From Mesorhizobium tamadayense (lineage in GTDB: Bacteria; Pseudomonadota; Alphaproteobacteria; Rhizobiales; Rhizobiaceae): 64,000 nt of DNA. The notes beneath the pieces are model-generated. The model was not told the origin of the DNA and did no database searches. It worked only from the letters and a program-made list of their open reading frames with translations. This document shows positions 8,665 through 16,816 of the stretch, piece by piece. The stretch covers positions 1 through 64,000 of the forward strand of contig NZ_RQXT01000038.1 in the NCBI RefSeq assembly GCF_003863365.1. Direction: 5' to 3'. A program made the position numbers and the translations under genes. Within the stretch, counting starts at the first letter, position 1; each line of letters begins with the position of its first letter.

Positions 8665-9600
8665 TCAGGCCGCCTTCGCTTCCTCGTGCGGAGCCGCCGC
8701 GAGATCGTCGCGCGCCTTGCGCGCGAGCTTTTTGGCCGAGCGCTTGGGGCTGTCGCCGAACAGTTTGGCGGCCTCGGTGAGGCAAGCCTTGGCGAGGCTC
8801 TTTTCCGAGCGCTTCAGGAGCTTGCGCAGAAGCTTGGTATCTTCGGGCGGACCGAGCGGCTCGCCATCGGCGGCGAGCAGCGCGCGCATGACGAAGACGT
8901 CATGCAGCTCGCCCAGTACCTCGCCAAGCTTGTCGACCGCCTTGCGGCGCGCCTTGATCGGCGTCGGCCACAGGCGGCCGAGCAGCGACAGATGCATGCT
9001 GTGCGTCTTGGCCGCCTTGCGCAGATCGTGAAAATCGTCGGCCTCGCCGCGCGAGCTGGCCTTGTCCAGCGCCTTTTTCGCCCGCCGCAAGGTGGCGCGG
9101 GCGCCTTCGGCCAGGATGTCGGCCGCCTGCTCCGGCTGATCGGGCAGGGACAGCCTGTCGATACGCTCCAGCCCTTCCTGGCAGGCGGTGATGGCGGCAT
9201 TTATGGCGGCGTCGAGACCGGGGCCGGCATGAAGCTCATGCTGGCGCAGCACCAGCCGCTCGCGGACGGCGTCGAGGCCGCCGCCGGCGGTCTGCTCGGG
9301 AACGGCGTCCGCCAGGCGATCGATGGTCTCGATCAAGGCGGTCGCCTCGCGCGGGCCGGCAAGCAGCGCCGACACCTGCTTATAACATTCGTTTTCGGTC
9401 TGGCAGAACGGTTCGTCCCCGGAACGAACCAGGCGCAGCAAGGCCCTAACGCTCTTCAGCCGCTTGCGGCACTTGTGCAGCCCCTGCTCAGGCTTGTCGC
9501 GCGCCGTCTCGAGATGGCCGAGCGCCCTGCCGATCTCGTCGGCCAATATGCGGCTGACCTCGCCGGTCAGCGGCAAGCGCGGATCGATGCGAAAACTCAT
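8665..9600 (-). CDS. CHAD-domain protein
   Basis: This 311-aa helical protein has a CHAD domain (conserved histidine alpha-helical domain), a family that binds inorganic polyphosphate. The family hallmarks are visible as VHxxRxxxKRxR-like patterns: GLHKCRKRLKSVRALLRLVR near residue 40 and DDFHDLRKAAKTHSMHLSLL in the middle. It is rich in Lys/Arg, including a basic C-terminus (KRSAKKLARKARDDL). Its start overlaps the stop of the CYTH gene by 4 bp, so the two are translationally coupled. In many bacteria CYTH and CHAD occur fused or paired in polyphosphate metabolism; here they are separate genes. Confidence 0.9.
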   Translation of the reverse strand: MSFRIDPRLPLTGEVSRILADEIGRALGHLETARDKPEQGLHKCRKRLKSVRALLRLVRSGDEPFCQTENECYKQVSALLAGPREATALIETIDRLADAVPEQTAGGGLDAVRERLVLRQHELHAGPGLDAAINAAITACQEGLERIDRLSLPDQPEQAADILAEGARATLRRAKKALDKASSRGEADDFHDLRKAAKTHSMHLSLLGRLWPTPIKARRKAVDKLGEVLGELHDVFVMRALLAADGEPLGPPEDTKLLRKLLKRSEKSLAKACLTEAAKLFGDSPKRSAKKLARKARDDLAAAPHEEAKAA

Positions 9601-10070
9601 GCGGCGATCTCCGGAATCCCCCCGAGGGCCAGCGACGCGTTATAGAATCTCTGCTCGCCGGTGACCTCGCGACCGAGCCAGTCGGGCAGCATTTCGTCAG
9701 GCACGTTCTGCGGCGTCTCCAGCTCCGCGACCACCAGCCCCGAGAGCAATCCGCCGAACACATCGACTTCATAGAGATAGCCGCGGTATCTAACATGGTG
9801 GCGTGTCTTCTCGATGACACGCCCAATGGCGAATGCCATCAACTCCTCGGCCTCGGCGAGAGGGATCGGGTATTCGAATTCGTCGCGCTCGCGAGCCCTG
9901 TCGCCGAACTTCAGCGTCAGCTTGGCGGAATGCCCGTCGCTAATGCGTATGCGCACGGTGCGGCCGGACTGTGCGGCGACGTAGAATTGGCGAATGCGAA
10001 TTTCCGCCTCGGCCAGATGGCGCCAGGCGTTGCCGGAGACCAGGAACTTGCGCTCGACTTCCTTGCCCAT
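9597..10070 (-). CDS. CYTH-domain triphosphate tunnel metalloenzyme
   Basis: This 157-aa protein is of the CYTH family (adenylate cyclase CyaB/thiamine triphosphatase fold). The N-terminal signature ExExK is seen as GKEVERKFLV. Further alternating basic/acidic strands follow (RIRISDGHSAKLTLKF, ERDEFEYPIPL), as expected for the eight-stranded tunnel that binds triphosphate and metal. In bacteria such proteins usually hydrolyse inorganic triphosphate; the exact substrate here is inferred. The length matches stand-alone CYTH proteins. It overlaps the CHAD gene by an ATGA. Confidence 0.9.
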   Translation of the reverse strand: MGKEVERKFLVSGNAWRHLAEAEIRIRQFYVAAQSGRTVRIRISDGHSAKLTLKFGDRARERDEFEYPIPLAEAEELMAFAIGRVIEKTRHHVRYRGYLYEVDVFGGLLSGLVVAELETPQNVPDEMLPDWLGREVTGEQRFYNASLALGGIPEIAA

Positions 10071-10130
10071 GGCCGCGCACTAAAGCCCGCTCGGACGGAG
10101 ATGGCAAGCCTAGTCGGGATTCAATTTGAC

Positions 10131-10152
10131 TTTAATCAATCGATTGATTAAA
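10131..10152. promoter_or_regulatory. 22-bp perfect palindrome, likely TetR operator
   Basis: The site is TTTAATCAAT, then CG, then its exact complement, 8 bp before the ATG of the TetR gene. It lies in an AT-rich island within GC-rich sequence, and its two-fold symmetry fits a TetR dimer. Autoregulation of the exporter operon is inferred. Confidence 0.7.
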
Positions 10153-10160
10153 CGAATGTC

Positions 10161-10865
10161 ATGAGCAAGCAAACGAGCGCCAAAAAACCGCAACGCGAAG
10201 CCTCTCCCGCCGATCAAACGCGCGTGGCGCTGGTCCATGCCGCGCTGAAGCTTTTCGGTCGGCAGGGCTTCGACGGCACCTCGACGCGCGAGATCGCGGC
10301 CGAGGCCAAGGCCAATATCGGCTCCATCGCCTATCACTTCGGCGGCAAGGAGGGCTTGCGCGCCGCCGCCGCCGACTTCATCGTCGAGACCATCCAGGGG
10401 ATCGCCGGCCAGGCGCTCGGCACACCCCAGGCGGCCGCCCCCTCAAATCCGGAAGCCGCGCGGGCACAACTCTTTGCCGCGCTCGAGCGGATGGTCGGCT
10501 TTGTCGTGGCAAGCCCCCAGGCCGGCGAGATCGTACAATTCGTACTCCGCGAGCTGTCGCACCCGACGGCGGCGCTCGACCGCATCTATGCCGGCGTGTT
10601 CGAGCCGACGCATCGCCGACTTTGCCAGATCTGGGAGCAGGCCACCGGCGAGCCCGCCGAGAGCGAGGCCACCAGGCTCACCATGTTCACCATCATTGGC
10701 CAGGTCATCTATTTCCGCATCGGACGCGAGGCGGTGATGCGCAGGATGGGCTGGCGCGAGATCGGCGACAAGGAGGCCGCCAAGGTCGTGGCGGTCGCAA
10801 GCGACAATCTCAGGGCAATGCTGGCGGCGCGCGATGCGGCTGCCGGAAAGAAGGGCAAATCATGA
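10161..10865 (+). CDS. CecR/YbiH-like TetR-family regulator
   Basis: This 234-aa protein has a TetR HTH at about residues 20-70 (GRQGFDGTSTREIAAEA followed by NIGSIAYHFGGKEGL) and a C-terminal DUF1956-like domain, as in E. coli CecR (YbiH). In E. coli CecR controls the ybhGFSR exporter genes. Here the regulator is the first gene of a four-gene unit with a YbhG-like adaptor, ABC ATPase and permease, each overlapping the next by an ATGA. A perfect palindrome sits just before its start, implying self-repression of the whole operon. The inducing ligand is unknown; drug sensitivity is known for the E. coli system only. Confidence 0.85.
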   Translation: MSKQTSAKKPQREASPADQTRVALVHAALKLFGRQGFDGTSTREIAAEAKANIGSIAYHFGGKEGLRAAAADFIVETIQGIAGQALGTPQAAAPSNPEAARAQLFAALERMVGFVVASPQAGEIVQFVLRELSHPTAALDRIYAGVFEPTHRRLCQIWEQATGEPAESEATRLTMFTIIGQVIYFRIGREAVMRRMGWREIGDKEAAKVVAVASDNLRAMLAARDAAAGKKGKS

Positions 10866-11815
10866 GCTTTCTCTGTTCGCTCCCGCTCGCGGCCCAGCTG
10901 TTCGGCGCCTGCGCGCCGGCGGCGCCGCTCGCCGTCGGCTATGTCGAAGGCGAATATGTGCTGATGGCACCGATCGAGGTGGCGCAAGTCGCGACGGTCG
11001 GCGTCAGGCGCGGAGACCGGGTGACACCAGGCATGCCGGTGGCGACACTGGAAGATGCCGACGCCAGGATCGCCGTGACGCAGGCGCAAGCCGCACTGGC
11101 GCAGGCCGAGGCGCAGCTTGCCGACCTGCAGGTTGGCAAGCGGCCAGAAGAGATCGCCGTGCTCAAGGCGCAAGTAGACATGGCGAAAGCCCAGGCCGCC
11201 GACGCCAAGCGCAAATATGACCGCGCCAGCGACCTCTACAAGCGCGGCACTGGCACGCAGGCCGACTACGATACGGCCTCCGCTTCGCTGGAGACCGCCA
11301 ATGCGCAGGTCGGCCAGGCTGAAGCCAATCTGGCCGTCGGAGGCCTGCCTGGGCGGGCCGAGATGATCAAAGCGGCCGAGAACCAGGTCAAGCAGGCGCA
11401 ATCGGAATTGGGGCAGGCTAAATGGCGCCTGTCGAAGCGTGTTCTTGCGGCACCCTCGCCCGGGCGCGTCAACGATGTCATCCGCAACCCCGGCGATACC
11501 GCCGGACCGACCGCGCCGGTGATCTCGATGCTGCCCGACGGCGCGGTGAAGCTCAGCGTCTATGTGCCGGAGGCCGCCTTCTCGTCGGTCAAGGTCGGCA
11601 CGTTGCTCAGCGTCCGTTGCGACGGCTGCGGGCCGGATCTGAAGGCGCGCGTCAGCTATGTGTCGCCCGATCCGGAATTCACGCCGCCGGTGATCTACTC
11701 GCTCGAGAACCGGCAGAAGCTGGTCTTTCTCGTCGAGGCCCGGCCGGAAGGCAATGCCGGTCCGTTGCAGCCTGGCCAGATCGTCGATGTCGACCTGGCG
11801 GATCTTGGAAAATGA
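10862..11815 (+). CDS. YbhG/HlyD-like membrane fusion protein
   Basis: This 317-aa periplasmic adaptor has a hydrophobic start (MSFLCSLPLAAQLFGACAP) that may be a signal or a poor lipobox at Cys17 (position -3 is Phe, not Leu). A biotinyl-lipoyl-like half follows (VGVRRGDRVTPGMPVATLED), then a long coiled-coil hairpin rich in Ala/Gln (about residues 60-200) and a beta-barrel part with VISMLPDGAVKLSVYVPE. The ATG at 10862 overlaps the regulator stop. It should link the ABC transporter in the inner membrane to an outer-membrane channel, which is not encoded here. Confidence 0.87.
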   Translation: MSFLCSLPLAAQLFGACAPAAPLAVGYVEGEYVLMAPIEVAQVATVGVRRGDRVTPGMPVATLEDADARIAVTQAQAALAQAEAQLADLQVGKRPEEIAVLKAQVDMAKAQAADAKRKYDRASDLYKRGTGTQADYDTASASLETANAQVGQAEANLAVGGLPGRAEMIKAAENQVKQAQSELGQAKWRLSKRVLAAPSPGRVNDVIRNPGDTAGPTAPVISMLPDGAVKLSVYVPEAAFSSVKVGTLLSVRCDGCGPDLKARVSYVSPDPEFTPPVIYSLENRQKLVFLVEARPEGNAGPLQPGQIVDVDLADLGK

Positions 11816-12732
11816 GCGTCATCGACGTCCGCGGGCTGGTCAAGCGCTTCGGCGACAAGACCGTCGTCGACCATGTGACGATGACGGTGGACGAGGGCGA
11901 GATCGTCGGCTTCCTCGGACCAAACGGCTCGGGCAAGACGACAACCATCCGCATCATGTGCGGGCTTTTGACGCCGGACGAGGGTGAAGGCACGGTGCTG
12001 GGATTCGACATCCTTACCGATGCGCTCAAGATTAAGCGCGAAGTCGGCTACATGACGCAGAAGTTCTCATTCTACGAGGATCTGACGATCGGCGAGAATC
12101 TCGAATTCGTGGCGCGGCTCTACCAGCTGAGGCCGGTCGAGGAATATGTGTCGCGAACGCTGCAAGATCTCGGCCTGACGACACGCCGCAACCAGCTCGC
12201 CGGCACGCTGTCCGGCGGCTGGAAGCAGCGGCTGGCGCTCGCAGCCTGCATCATGCACCAGCCCAAGCTGCTTTTGCTCGACGAGCCGACGGCGGGCGTC
12301 GATCCGAAGGCGCGGCGCGAGTTCTGGGACGAGATCCATAGGCTGGCGAGCGGCGGGCTCACCGTGCTCGTCTCCACCCATTACATGGATGAGGCCGAGC
12401 GCTGCCACCGCATCAGCTACATCTCCTACGGCAAGATGCTGGCCACCGGCACGGTGGACGAGGTGGTGAGGAACGCCGGCCTGACCACCTTCGTCGTCCA
12501 GGGGCCGCGGCTTGACCAGGTGGCCGAAGCGTTGCAGGGCAGGCCCGGCATCGACCAGGTGGCGCCGTTCGGCGCCACGCTGCATGTCGTCGGCTCCGAC
12601 AAGGCGGCGCTGGAAAAGGCGCTTGCGGATGTCGAGAAGGAGCACAGGGGCGTGACGGTGGCGCCCGGCGAGACCAGCCTGGAGGACGTGTTCATCCAGT
12701 TCATGTCAGGCTCGAAGGACAACATTGCATGA
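11812..12732 (+). CDS. ABC exporter ATP-binding protein
   Basis: This 306-aa ATPase has Walker A GPNGSGKT at residues 36-43, a signature LSGGWKQR (Trp where most have Gln), Walker B LLLLDEP and the switch His in STHYMDEAE. The C-terminal tail of about 80 aa resembles the regulatory tail of DrrA/YbhF-type ATPases. E. coli YbhF is a tandem ATPase of about twice this length; here a single half is present, so it presumably works as a homodimer with one permease type. Start and stop overlap its neighbours by ATGA. Confidence 0.93.
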   Translation: MSVIDVRGLVKRFGDKTVVDHVTMTVDEGEIVGFLGPNGSGKTTTIRIMCGLLTPDEGEGTVLGFDILTDALKIKREVGYMTQKFSFYEDLTIGENLEFVARLYQLRPVEEYVSRTLQDLGLTTRRNQLAGTLSGGWKQRLALAACIMHQPKLLLLDEPTAGVDPKARREFWDEIHRLASGGLTVLVSTHYMDEAERCHRISYISYGKMLATGTVDEVVRNAGLTTFVVQGPRLDQVAEALQGRPGIDQVAPFGATLHVVGSDKAALEKALADVEKEHRGVTVAPGETSLEDVFIQFMSGSKDNIA

Positions 12733-13877
12733 AAGATGGCTTGAGAGCGGTCTTTTCCTTCGCGAGACTCGGCGCGCTGCTGATCAAGGAGTTCATCCAG
12801 ATGCGGCGCGACCGCATCACCTTCGCCATGATGCTGGGCGTGCCGCTGATACAGCTGGTGTTGTTCGGCTATGCCATCAACAACGATCCGAAGAGCCTTC
12901 CGGCCGCGCTTGTCGCAACCAGCAGCGATCCCTACACACGGGCCATGGTCTCGGCGCTGCAGACCACGGGCTACTACCGCTTCGACCGTGTGGCACGAAG
13001 CGCGGCCGAGGCCGAGTTCCTGATGTCGCGCGGCGATGTCGCCTTCGTCGTCACCATCCCCGCCGATTTCGGGCGGCGGGTGGAGCGCGGCGACAATCCG
13101 CAGATCCTGATCGAGGCCGACGCCACCGATCCGGCGGTGGCCAGTGGCGCCATCTCGACGCTCAGCACCGTCGCCGGCCAGGCGCTGCTGAGGGCTCAAG
13201 GCACGCAGGAAACGGCCAAGGAGGCGGCACGCGGCCATCTCGACGTCGTCGTGCACCGGCGCTACAACCCGGAAGGCATCTCGCAATACAATATCGTTCC
13301 CGGCCTGCTCGGCGTCATCCTGCAGATGACGATGGTGATGATGACCTCGATCGCGCTGACGCGCGAGACCGAGCGCGGCACGATGGAAAACCTTCTAGCC
13401 ATGCCGTCCAGTCCGCTCGAGATCATGCTGGGCAAGGTGCTGCCTTACCTGGTGGTCGGCGCGGTGCAGGTGCTAGTGGTGCTGGCGGCGGCGAAGCTTC
13501 TGTTTGCCATTCCCTTCATGGGCTCGCTGTCGCTGCTCTTGTCGGCGGTGCTGGTGTTCGTGCTGGCGCTGGTGCTACTCGGCTACACGATCTCGACGAT
13601 CGCGCGCACGCAGATGCAGGCGCTGCAGCTCACCTTCTTCTTCTTCCTGCCCTCGATCATGCTGTCGGGCTTCATGTTCCCCTATCGCGGCATGCCGGGC
13701 TGGGCGCAGATCCTTGGCGAGATCTTCCCGCTGACGCATTTCCTGCGCATCACCCGCGCCGTCATGCTGAAGAGCGCGGAACTGCCGGCGGTGGCGACCG
13801 AGGTAGGCTGGCTCGTGGTGTTCGTGGCGTTGTTCGCCGGCGTGGCGCTGGTGCGTTTCAGGCGGACGCTGGACTGA
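12729..13877 (+). CDS. ABC-2 type exporter permease
   Basis: This 382-aa ABC-2 permease (YbhS/YbhR type) has one N-terminal membrane helix (ITFAMMLGVPLIQLVLFGYAI), a large periplasmic domain of about 140 aa, then five helices near the C-terminus including the family segment ETERGTMENLLAMPSSPLEIMLGKVLPY. E. coli has two permeases in this operon; here only one is found, so the exporter is presumably a permease homodimer with the single ATPase. Substrate unknown. It ends the operon; a family B palindrome starts 40 bp later. Confidence 0.92.
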   Translation: MKDGLRAVFSFARLGALLIKEFIQMRRDRITFAMMLGVPLIQLVLFGYAINNDPKSLPAALVATSSDPYTRAMVSALQTTGYYRFDRVARSAAEAEFLMSRGDVAFVVTIPADFGRRVERGDNPQILIEADATDPAVASGAISTLSTVAGQALLRAQGTQETAKEAARGHLDVVVHRRYNPEGISQYNIVPGLLGVILQMTMVMMTSIALTRETERGTMENLLAMPSSPLEIMLGKVLPYLVVGAVQVLVVLAAAKLLFAIPFMGSLSLLLSAVLVFVLALVLLGYTISTIARTQMQALQLTFFFFLPSIMLSGFMFPYRGMPGWAQILGEIFPLTHFLRITRAVMLKSAELPAVATEVGWLVVFVALFAGVALVRFRRTLD

Positions 13878-13917
13878 CCAAAGTGTGGCGAAAAGGATTT
13901 TGAAGGCGGAGGGACAG

Positions 13918-14073
13918 CACCCCCTCTGCCCTACCGGGCATCTCCCCCGCAAGGGGGGAGATCAGAGGCCGCCCGGCTTTCGCCAATCGCCAACGTTGCA
14001 GGAGGAGCGACGGCGCCGGAGCTGCTAATCTCCCCCCTTGCGGGGGAGATGTCCGGTAGGACAGAGGGGGGTG
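13918..14073. repeat. Family B palindromic element (MITE-like), full copy
   Basis: This 156-bp element has long terminal inverted repeats. The left end runs ACCCCCTCTGCCCTACCGGG and continues with a hairpin whose loop is GCAA; the right end is the mirror image and ends AGAGGGGGGTG. The middle carries GCCAATCGCCAACGTTGCAG. Very similar copies lie at 18408-18563 and 35463-35620. Confidence 0.85.
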
Positions 14074-14123
14074 AAGGATCGCGGCGATTCCGGCTTGCGA
14101 GCCACCGCACTCTCCCGCAGAAC

Positions 14124-15101
14124 CTAATCCGCCGCCATGATCTCGGCATAAGTGCCGAAATCGACATTGCCGCCGGACAGCACCACCGCCACGCATTTGC
14201 CGGCGAGGTAGATCTCGCCGGATGACAGCGCCGCAAGCGCGACGCAGCCGCCGGGCTCGACCACCAGCTTCAGATGGGCCATGGCGTCGCGCATCGCTTG
14301 CGCGGCGGCCTTGTCGGAGACGGCTATGGCGCCGGCGAGATTCCTTCGGTTGATCTCGAAGGTGATCAAGCCCGGCTCGGCGGTGAGGAGCGCATCGCAG
14401 ATAGAAGAGTGGCCGGGCTCGTTCGAAACCCGCTCGCCCTTGGCCAGCGAGCGGCGCGTGTCGTCGAAATGCTCCGGCTCGACCGCCCAGACTTGCGTGT
14501 GTGGCGAGGCATCCTTCACGGCGACGGAAATTCCGCTCGACAGGCCGCCGCCGCCGCAAGGCACGACGACCGCGTCAAGGCTGACGCCCAGCGCCTTTGC
14601 TTGGCGCATTAGCTCCAGCCCGATCGTGCCCTGGCCGGCGATGATGGCCGGATCGTCGAAAGGCGGCACAAGCGCCATGCCCTTCTCGATATAGGGGCGA
14701 ACGACCGTCATGCGGTCGTCCTTGAAACGGTCGAACGGCACCACTTCGGCGCCCATCTTGCGGACATTGCCGACCTTGAGCGCCGGCGCGTCGACGGGCA
14801 TGGCTATGACCGCCCTGACGCCGAACATCGCGGCCGAAGCCGCCACCCCTTGCGCGTGATTCCCGGAAGAAAAGGCAACGACACCGCGGCTGCGCTCCTC
14901 CTCGCTCAGCGTCGACAATTTGTTGTAGGCGCCGCGGATCTTGAAGGAGCCGGTGCGCTGCAGCGTCTCCGGCTTGAACAGGATGCGGCCGCCATAACGC
15001 TTGTTGAGCTCCGGCGATTCGATGATCGGCGTTTCGACGACTAGGCCGGAAAGCCGCGCGGCGGCGGCGTGGATATCGGAGATGCCGGGAAGCACGGTCA
15101 T
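14124..15101 (-). CDS. Threonine dehydratase-like PLP enzyme
   Basis: This 325-aa fold-type II PLP enzyme is of the serine/threonine dehydratase family, which includes catabolic threonine deaminase and serine racemase. The PLP lysine motif is seen as GSFKIRGAYN, with SSGNHAQGVA and the phosphate-binding loop PCGGGGLSSG. The length fits the short, catabolic or racemase-like type without the C-terminal ACT domains of biosynthetic IlvA. The ATG at 15101 gives the usual N-terminus; the open frame continues upstream into intergenic sequence. Substrate (Thr, Ser or a beta-hydroxy analogue) cannot be separated by eye. Confidence 0.88.
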   Translation of the reverse strand: MTVLPGISDIHAAAARLSGLVVETPIIESPELNKRYGGRILFKPETLQRTGSFKIRGAYNKLSTLSEEERSRGVVAFSSGNHAQGVAASAAMFGVRAVIAMPVDAPALKVGNVRKMGAEVVPFDRFKDDRMTVVRPYIEKGMALVPPFDDPAIIAGQGTIGLELMRQAKALGVSLDAVVVPCGGGGLSSGISVAVKDASPHTQVWAVEPEHFDDTRRSLAKGERVSNEPGHSSICDALLTAEPGLITFEINRRNLAGAIAVSDKAAAQAMRDAMAHLKLVVEPGGCVALAALSSGEIYLAGKCVAVVLSGGNVDFGTYAEIMAAD

Positions 15102-15216
15102 GGGCGTGGTCTCGCGGAAGAACGGTGCGCCTATGCTGCACGGAAAAGGCGGCGGCGCGCCAACGAAAAAATGTGATGGGGACAATGTTGGTGATGATGA
15201 CAGGCGGCGAAGCGCC

Positions 15217-15241
15217 GATCTCCCCCGCAAGGGGGGAGATT
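15217..15241. repeat. Single hairpin of family B
   Basis: A stem GATCTCCCCC / GGGGGGAGAT with a GCAA loop matches one arm of the family B element. The rest of the element is eroded, though a fragment CCCCTCTGGCCGCTAC follows at 15304. It lies in the gap between two minus-strand genes; no other gene is seen there. Confidence 0.65.
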
Positions 15242-15331
15242 GGCAGCTTCGGGGCCGGCGCCCTTTCGAACGAGGTAGGACGCCGGCGATTTACATGAGA
15301 CGACCCCTCTGGCCGCTACGCGGACCGCTCC

Positions 15332-15655
15332 TCACCCCAGCAGCGCGCGCGTCCTCTTCTTTCCACCGAGCTTGCGCCAGGTGTTGAAACGATGGGTGGC
15401 GGCGGCGAACGAGATTTTCATCTGCTGGGCGACCGAATAGCGCGACTTGCCCTCGTCGAACATGCGGTAGCAGCATTCGACGCCTTCCTCGGTCAGCTTG
15501 CCGTCGGGCGCCTTGTTGTGCGGATTGGCGGGGTCGAATTTTTCGACCTGCTGCTCGACCAGGCCCTTGAGACGCCGCAGGTCGGCCTCGATGCTGGCGA
15601 TGAGATCGAGAACGGGTTTCGCGTCGAATGCGTGCGGGGGATTCTTGTCCGTCAT
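15332..15655 (-). CDS. Small protein with resolvase-like HTH segment
   Basis: This 107-aa protein starts MTDKNPPHAFD at the ATG 15655, behind a GGAAGCAAGGG ribosome region. Residues 15-40 form a predicted amphipathic helix (VLDLIASIEADLRRLKGLVEQ). The C-terminal half (KLTEEGVECCYRMFDEGKS then RYSVAQQMKISFAAATHRF) looks like a helix-turn-helix of the Hin/Tc3 kind. I do not recognise a named family. It may be a small DNA-binding protein. It is divergent from mbfA, with the ICE motif between them. Confidence 0.6.
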   Translation of the reverse strand: MTDKNPPHAFDAKPVLDLIASIEADLRRLKGLVEQQVEKFDPANPHNKAPDGKLTEEGVECCYRMFDEGKSRYSVAQQMKISFAAATHRFNTWRKLGGKKRTRALLG

Positions 15656-15797
15656 CCCTTGCTTCCTTCGATTTCGGCCGAAGCACGTCATATAGGTGAA
15701 CATTCGGCAATAATGAAGGGCGTGGCGGGAAATCCCGGATCGACGAATTCTGCCTGTCCCACGGCGATCGCGATTGACCCTCGGAGCGCAAGTCCAT

Positions 15798-15818
15798 AGT
15801 TTAGAACCATTCTAAACT
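15798..15818. promoter_or_regulatory. ICE motif (Irr box) before mbfA
   Basis: The core is TTTAGAA-CCA-TTCTAAA, extended by two more paired bases on each side to 9-bp perfect arms. This matches the iron control element bound by Irr in rhizobia. It lies 14 bp before the mbfA start, a position suited to Irr repression under iron limitation. Confidence 0.85.
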
Positions 15819-15832
15819 AGGGTGATTTCCTC

Positions 15833-16816
15833 ATGCTTTCGCGTGTTTTCGGCTTCGGCCGCCGCTCCTTCGATTCCTTGTCGGAGCAGGAGATCCTGGC
15901 GCTGGCGATCTCGTCGGAAGAGGACGACGGGCGCATCTACCGCGCCTATGCCGACGGGCTGGCGGATGATTTTCCGCAATCGGCCAAGGTCTTCGAGGCA
16001 ATGGCGGAGGAGGAAGACGGCCACCGCGATTCCCTCATCGAGCTCCACCGCAAGCGCTTCGGCGAGCGCATCCCGCTAATCCGGCGCGAGCATGTGCGAG
16101 GCTATTACGAACGCAAGCCCGACTGGCTGGTGCGCCCGCTCGGCATCGAGCATGTGCGCCGCCAGGCCGAGGAAATGGAGCGGCAGGCCTATCGATTCTA
16201 TGTCGAGGCGGCGAAGCGCACGACCGACGCCTCGACGCGCAAGCTGCTCGACGATCTGGCCGCGGCCGAGCTCGGCCACGAGAATTCCGCGCATGAGCTG
16301 GAGCAGACGCATGTCCCTGGCGAGGTCAAGGCAGAGGAGGCGACGGCCGAGCAGCGCCAGTTCATCCTCACCTATGTCCAGCCGGGGTTGGCCGGGCTGA
16401 TGGACGGGTCGGTGTCGACGCTGGCGCCGATCTTCGCCGCCGCCTTCGCGACCCACCAGACGTTCCAGACCTTCCTCGTCGGGCTGGCCGCCTCGATCGG
16501 CGCCGGCATCTCGATGGGCTTCACCGAGGTGGCCTCCGACGACGGCAAGCTATCGGGGCGCGGCTCGCCGGCGAAGCGCGGCCTCACCGTCGGCATCATG
16601 ACGACGCTGGGCGGGCTCGGCCACGCGCTGCCTTACCTCATTCCCTTTTTCTGGACGGCAACGATCGTCGCCGCGATCGTGGTGTTCTTCGAGCTATGGG
16701 CGATCGCCTTCATCCAGAACCGCTACATGCAGACGCCGTTCTGGCGCGCCGCCTTCCAGGTGGTGCTGGGCGGCGCGCTGGTGTTCGCGGCGGGGGTGCT
16801 GATCGGGAATGCTTAG
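15833..16816 (+). CDS. mbfA: MbfA-type membrane-bound ferritin/iron exporter
   Basis: This 327-aa protein has an N-terminal rubrerythrin/ferritin-like domain (about 1-165) with carboxylate motifs (SSEEDDGRIYRAYAD, EEEDGHRDSL, AAAELGHENSAHE). The C-terminal VIT1-like membrane domain contains GLMDGSVSTLAPIFAAAFAT and GISMGFTEVASDDG. This Er-VIT1 architecture is that of MbfA of Bradyrhizobium and Agrobacterium, which exports iron and protects against iron and peroxide stress under Irr control. The ICE motif directly upstream supports that identity. It is convergent, with a few bp of overlap, with the monooxygenase gene. Confidence 0.93.
   Translation: MLSRVFGFGRRSFDSLSEQEILALAISSEEDDGRIYRAYADGLADDFPQSAKVFEAMAEEEDGHRDSLIELHRKRFGERIPLIRREHVRGYYERKPDWLVRPLGIEHVRRQAEEMERQAYRFYVEAAKRTTDASTRKLLDDLAAAELGHENSAHELEQTHVPGEVKAEEATAEQRQFILTYVQPGLAGLMDGSVSTLAPIFAAAFATHQTFQTFLVGLAASIGAGISMGFTEVASDDGKLSGRGSPAKRGLTVGIMTTLGGLGHALPYLIPFFWTATIVAAIVVFFELWAIAFIQNRYMQTPFWRAAFQVVLGGALVFAAGVLIGNA

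Noticed and set aside
11812..13877. Antibiotic export island
   Set aside because: The operon resembles a housekeeping-type CecR/Ybh exporter and carries no biosynthetic genes.
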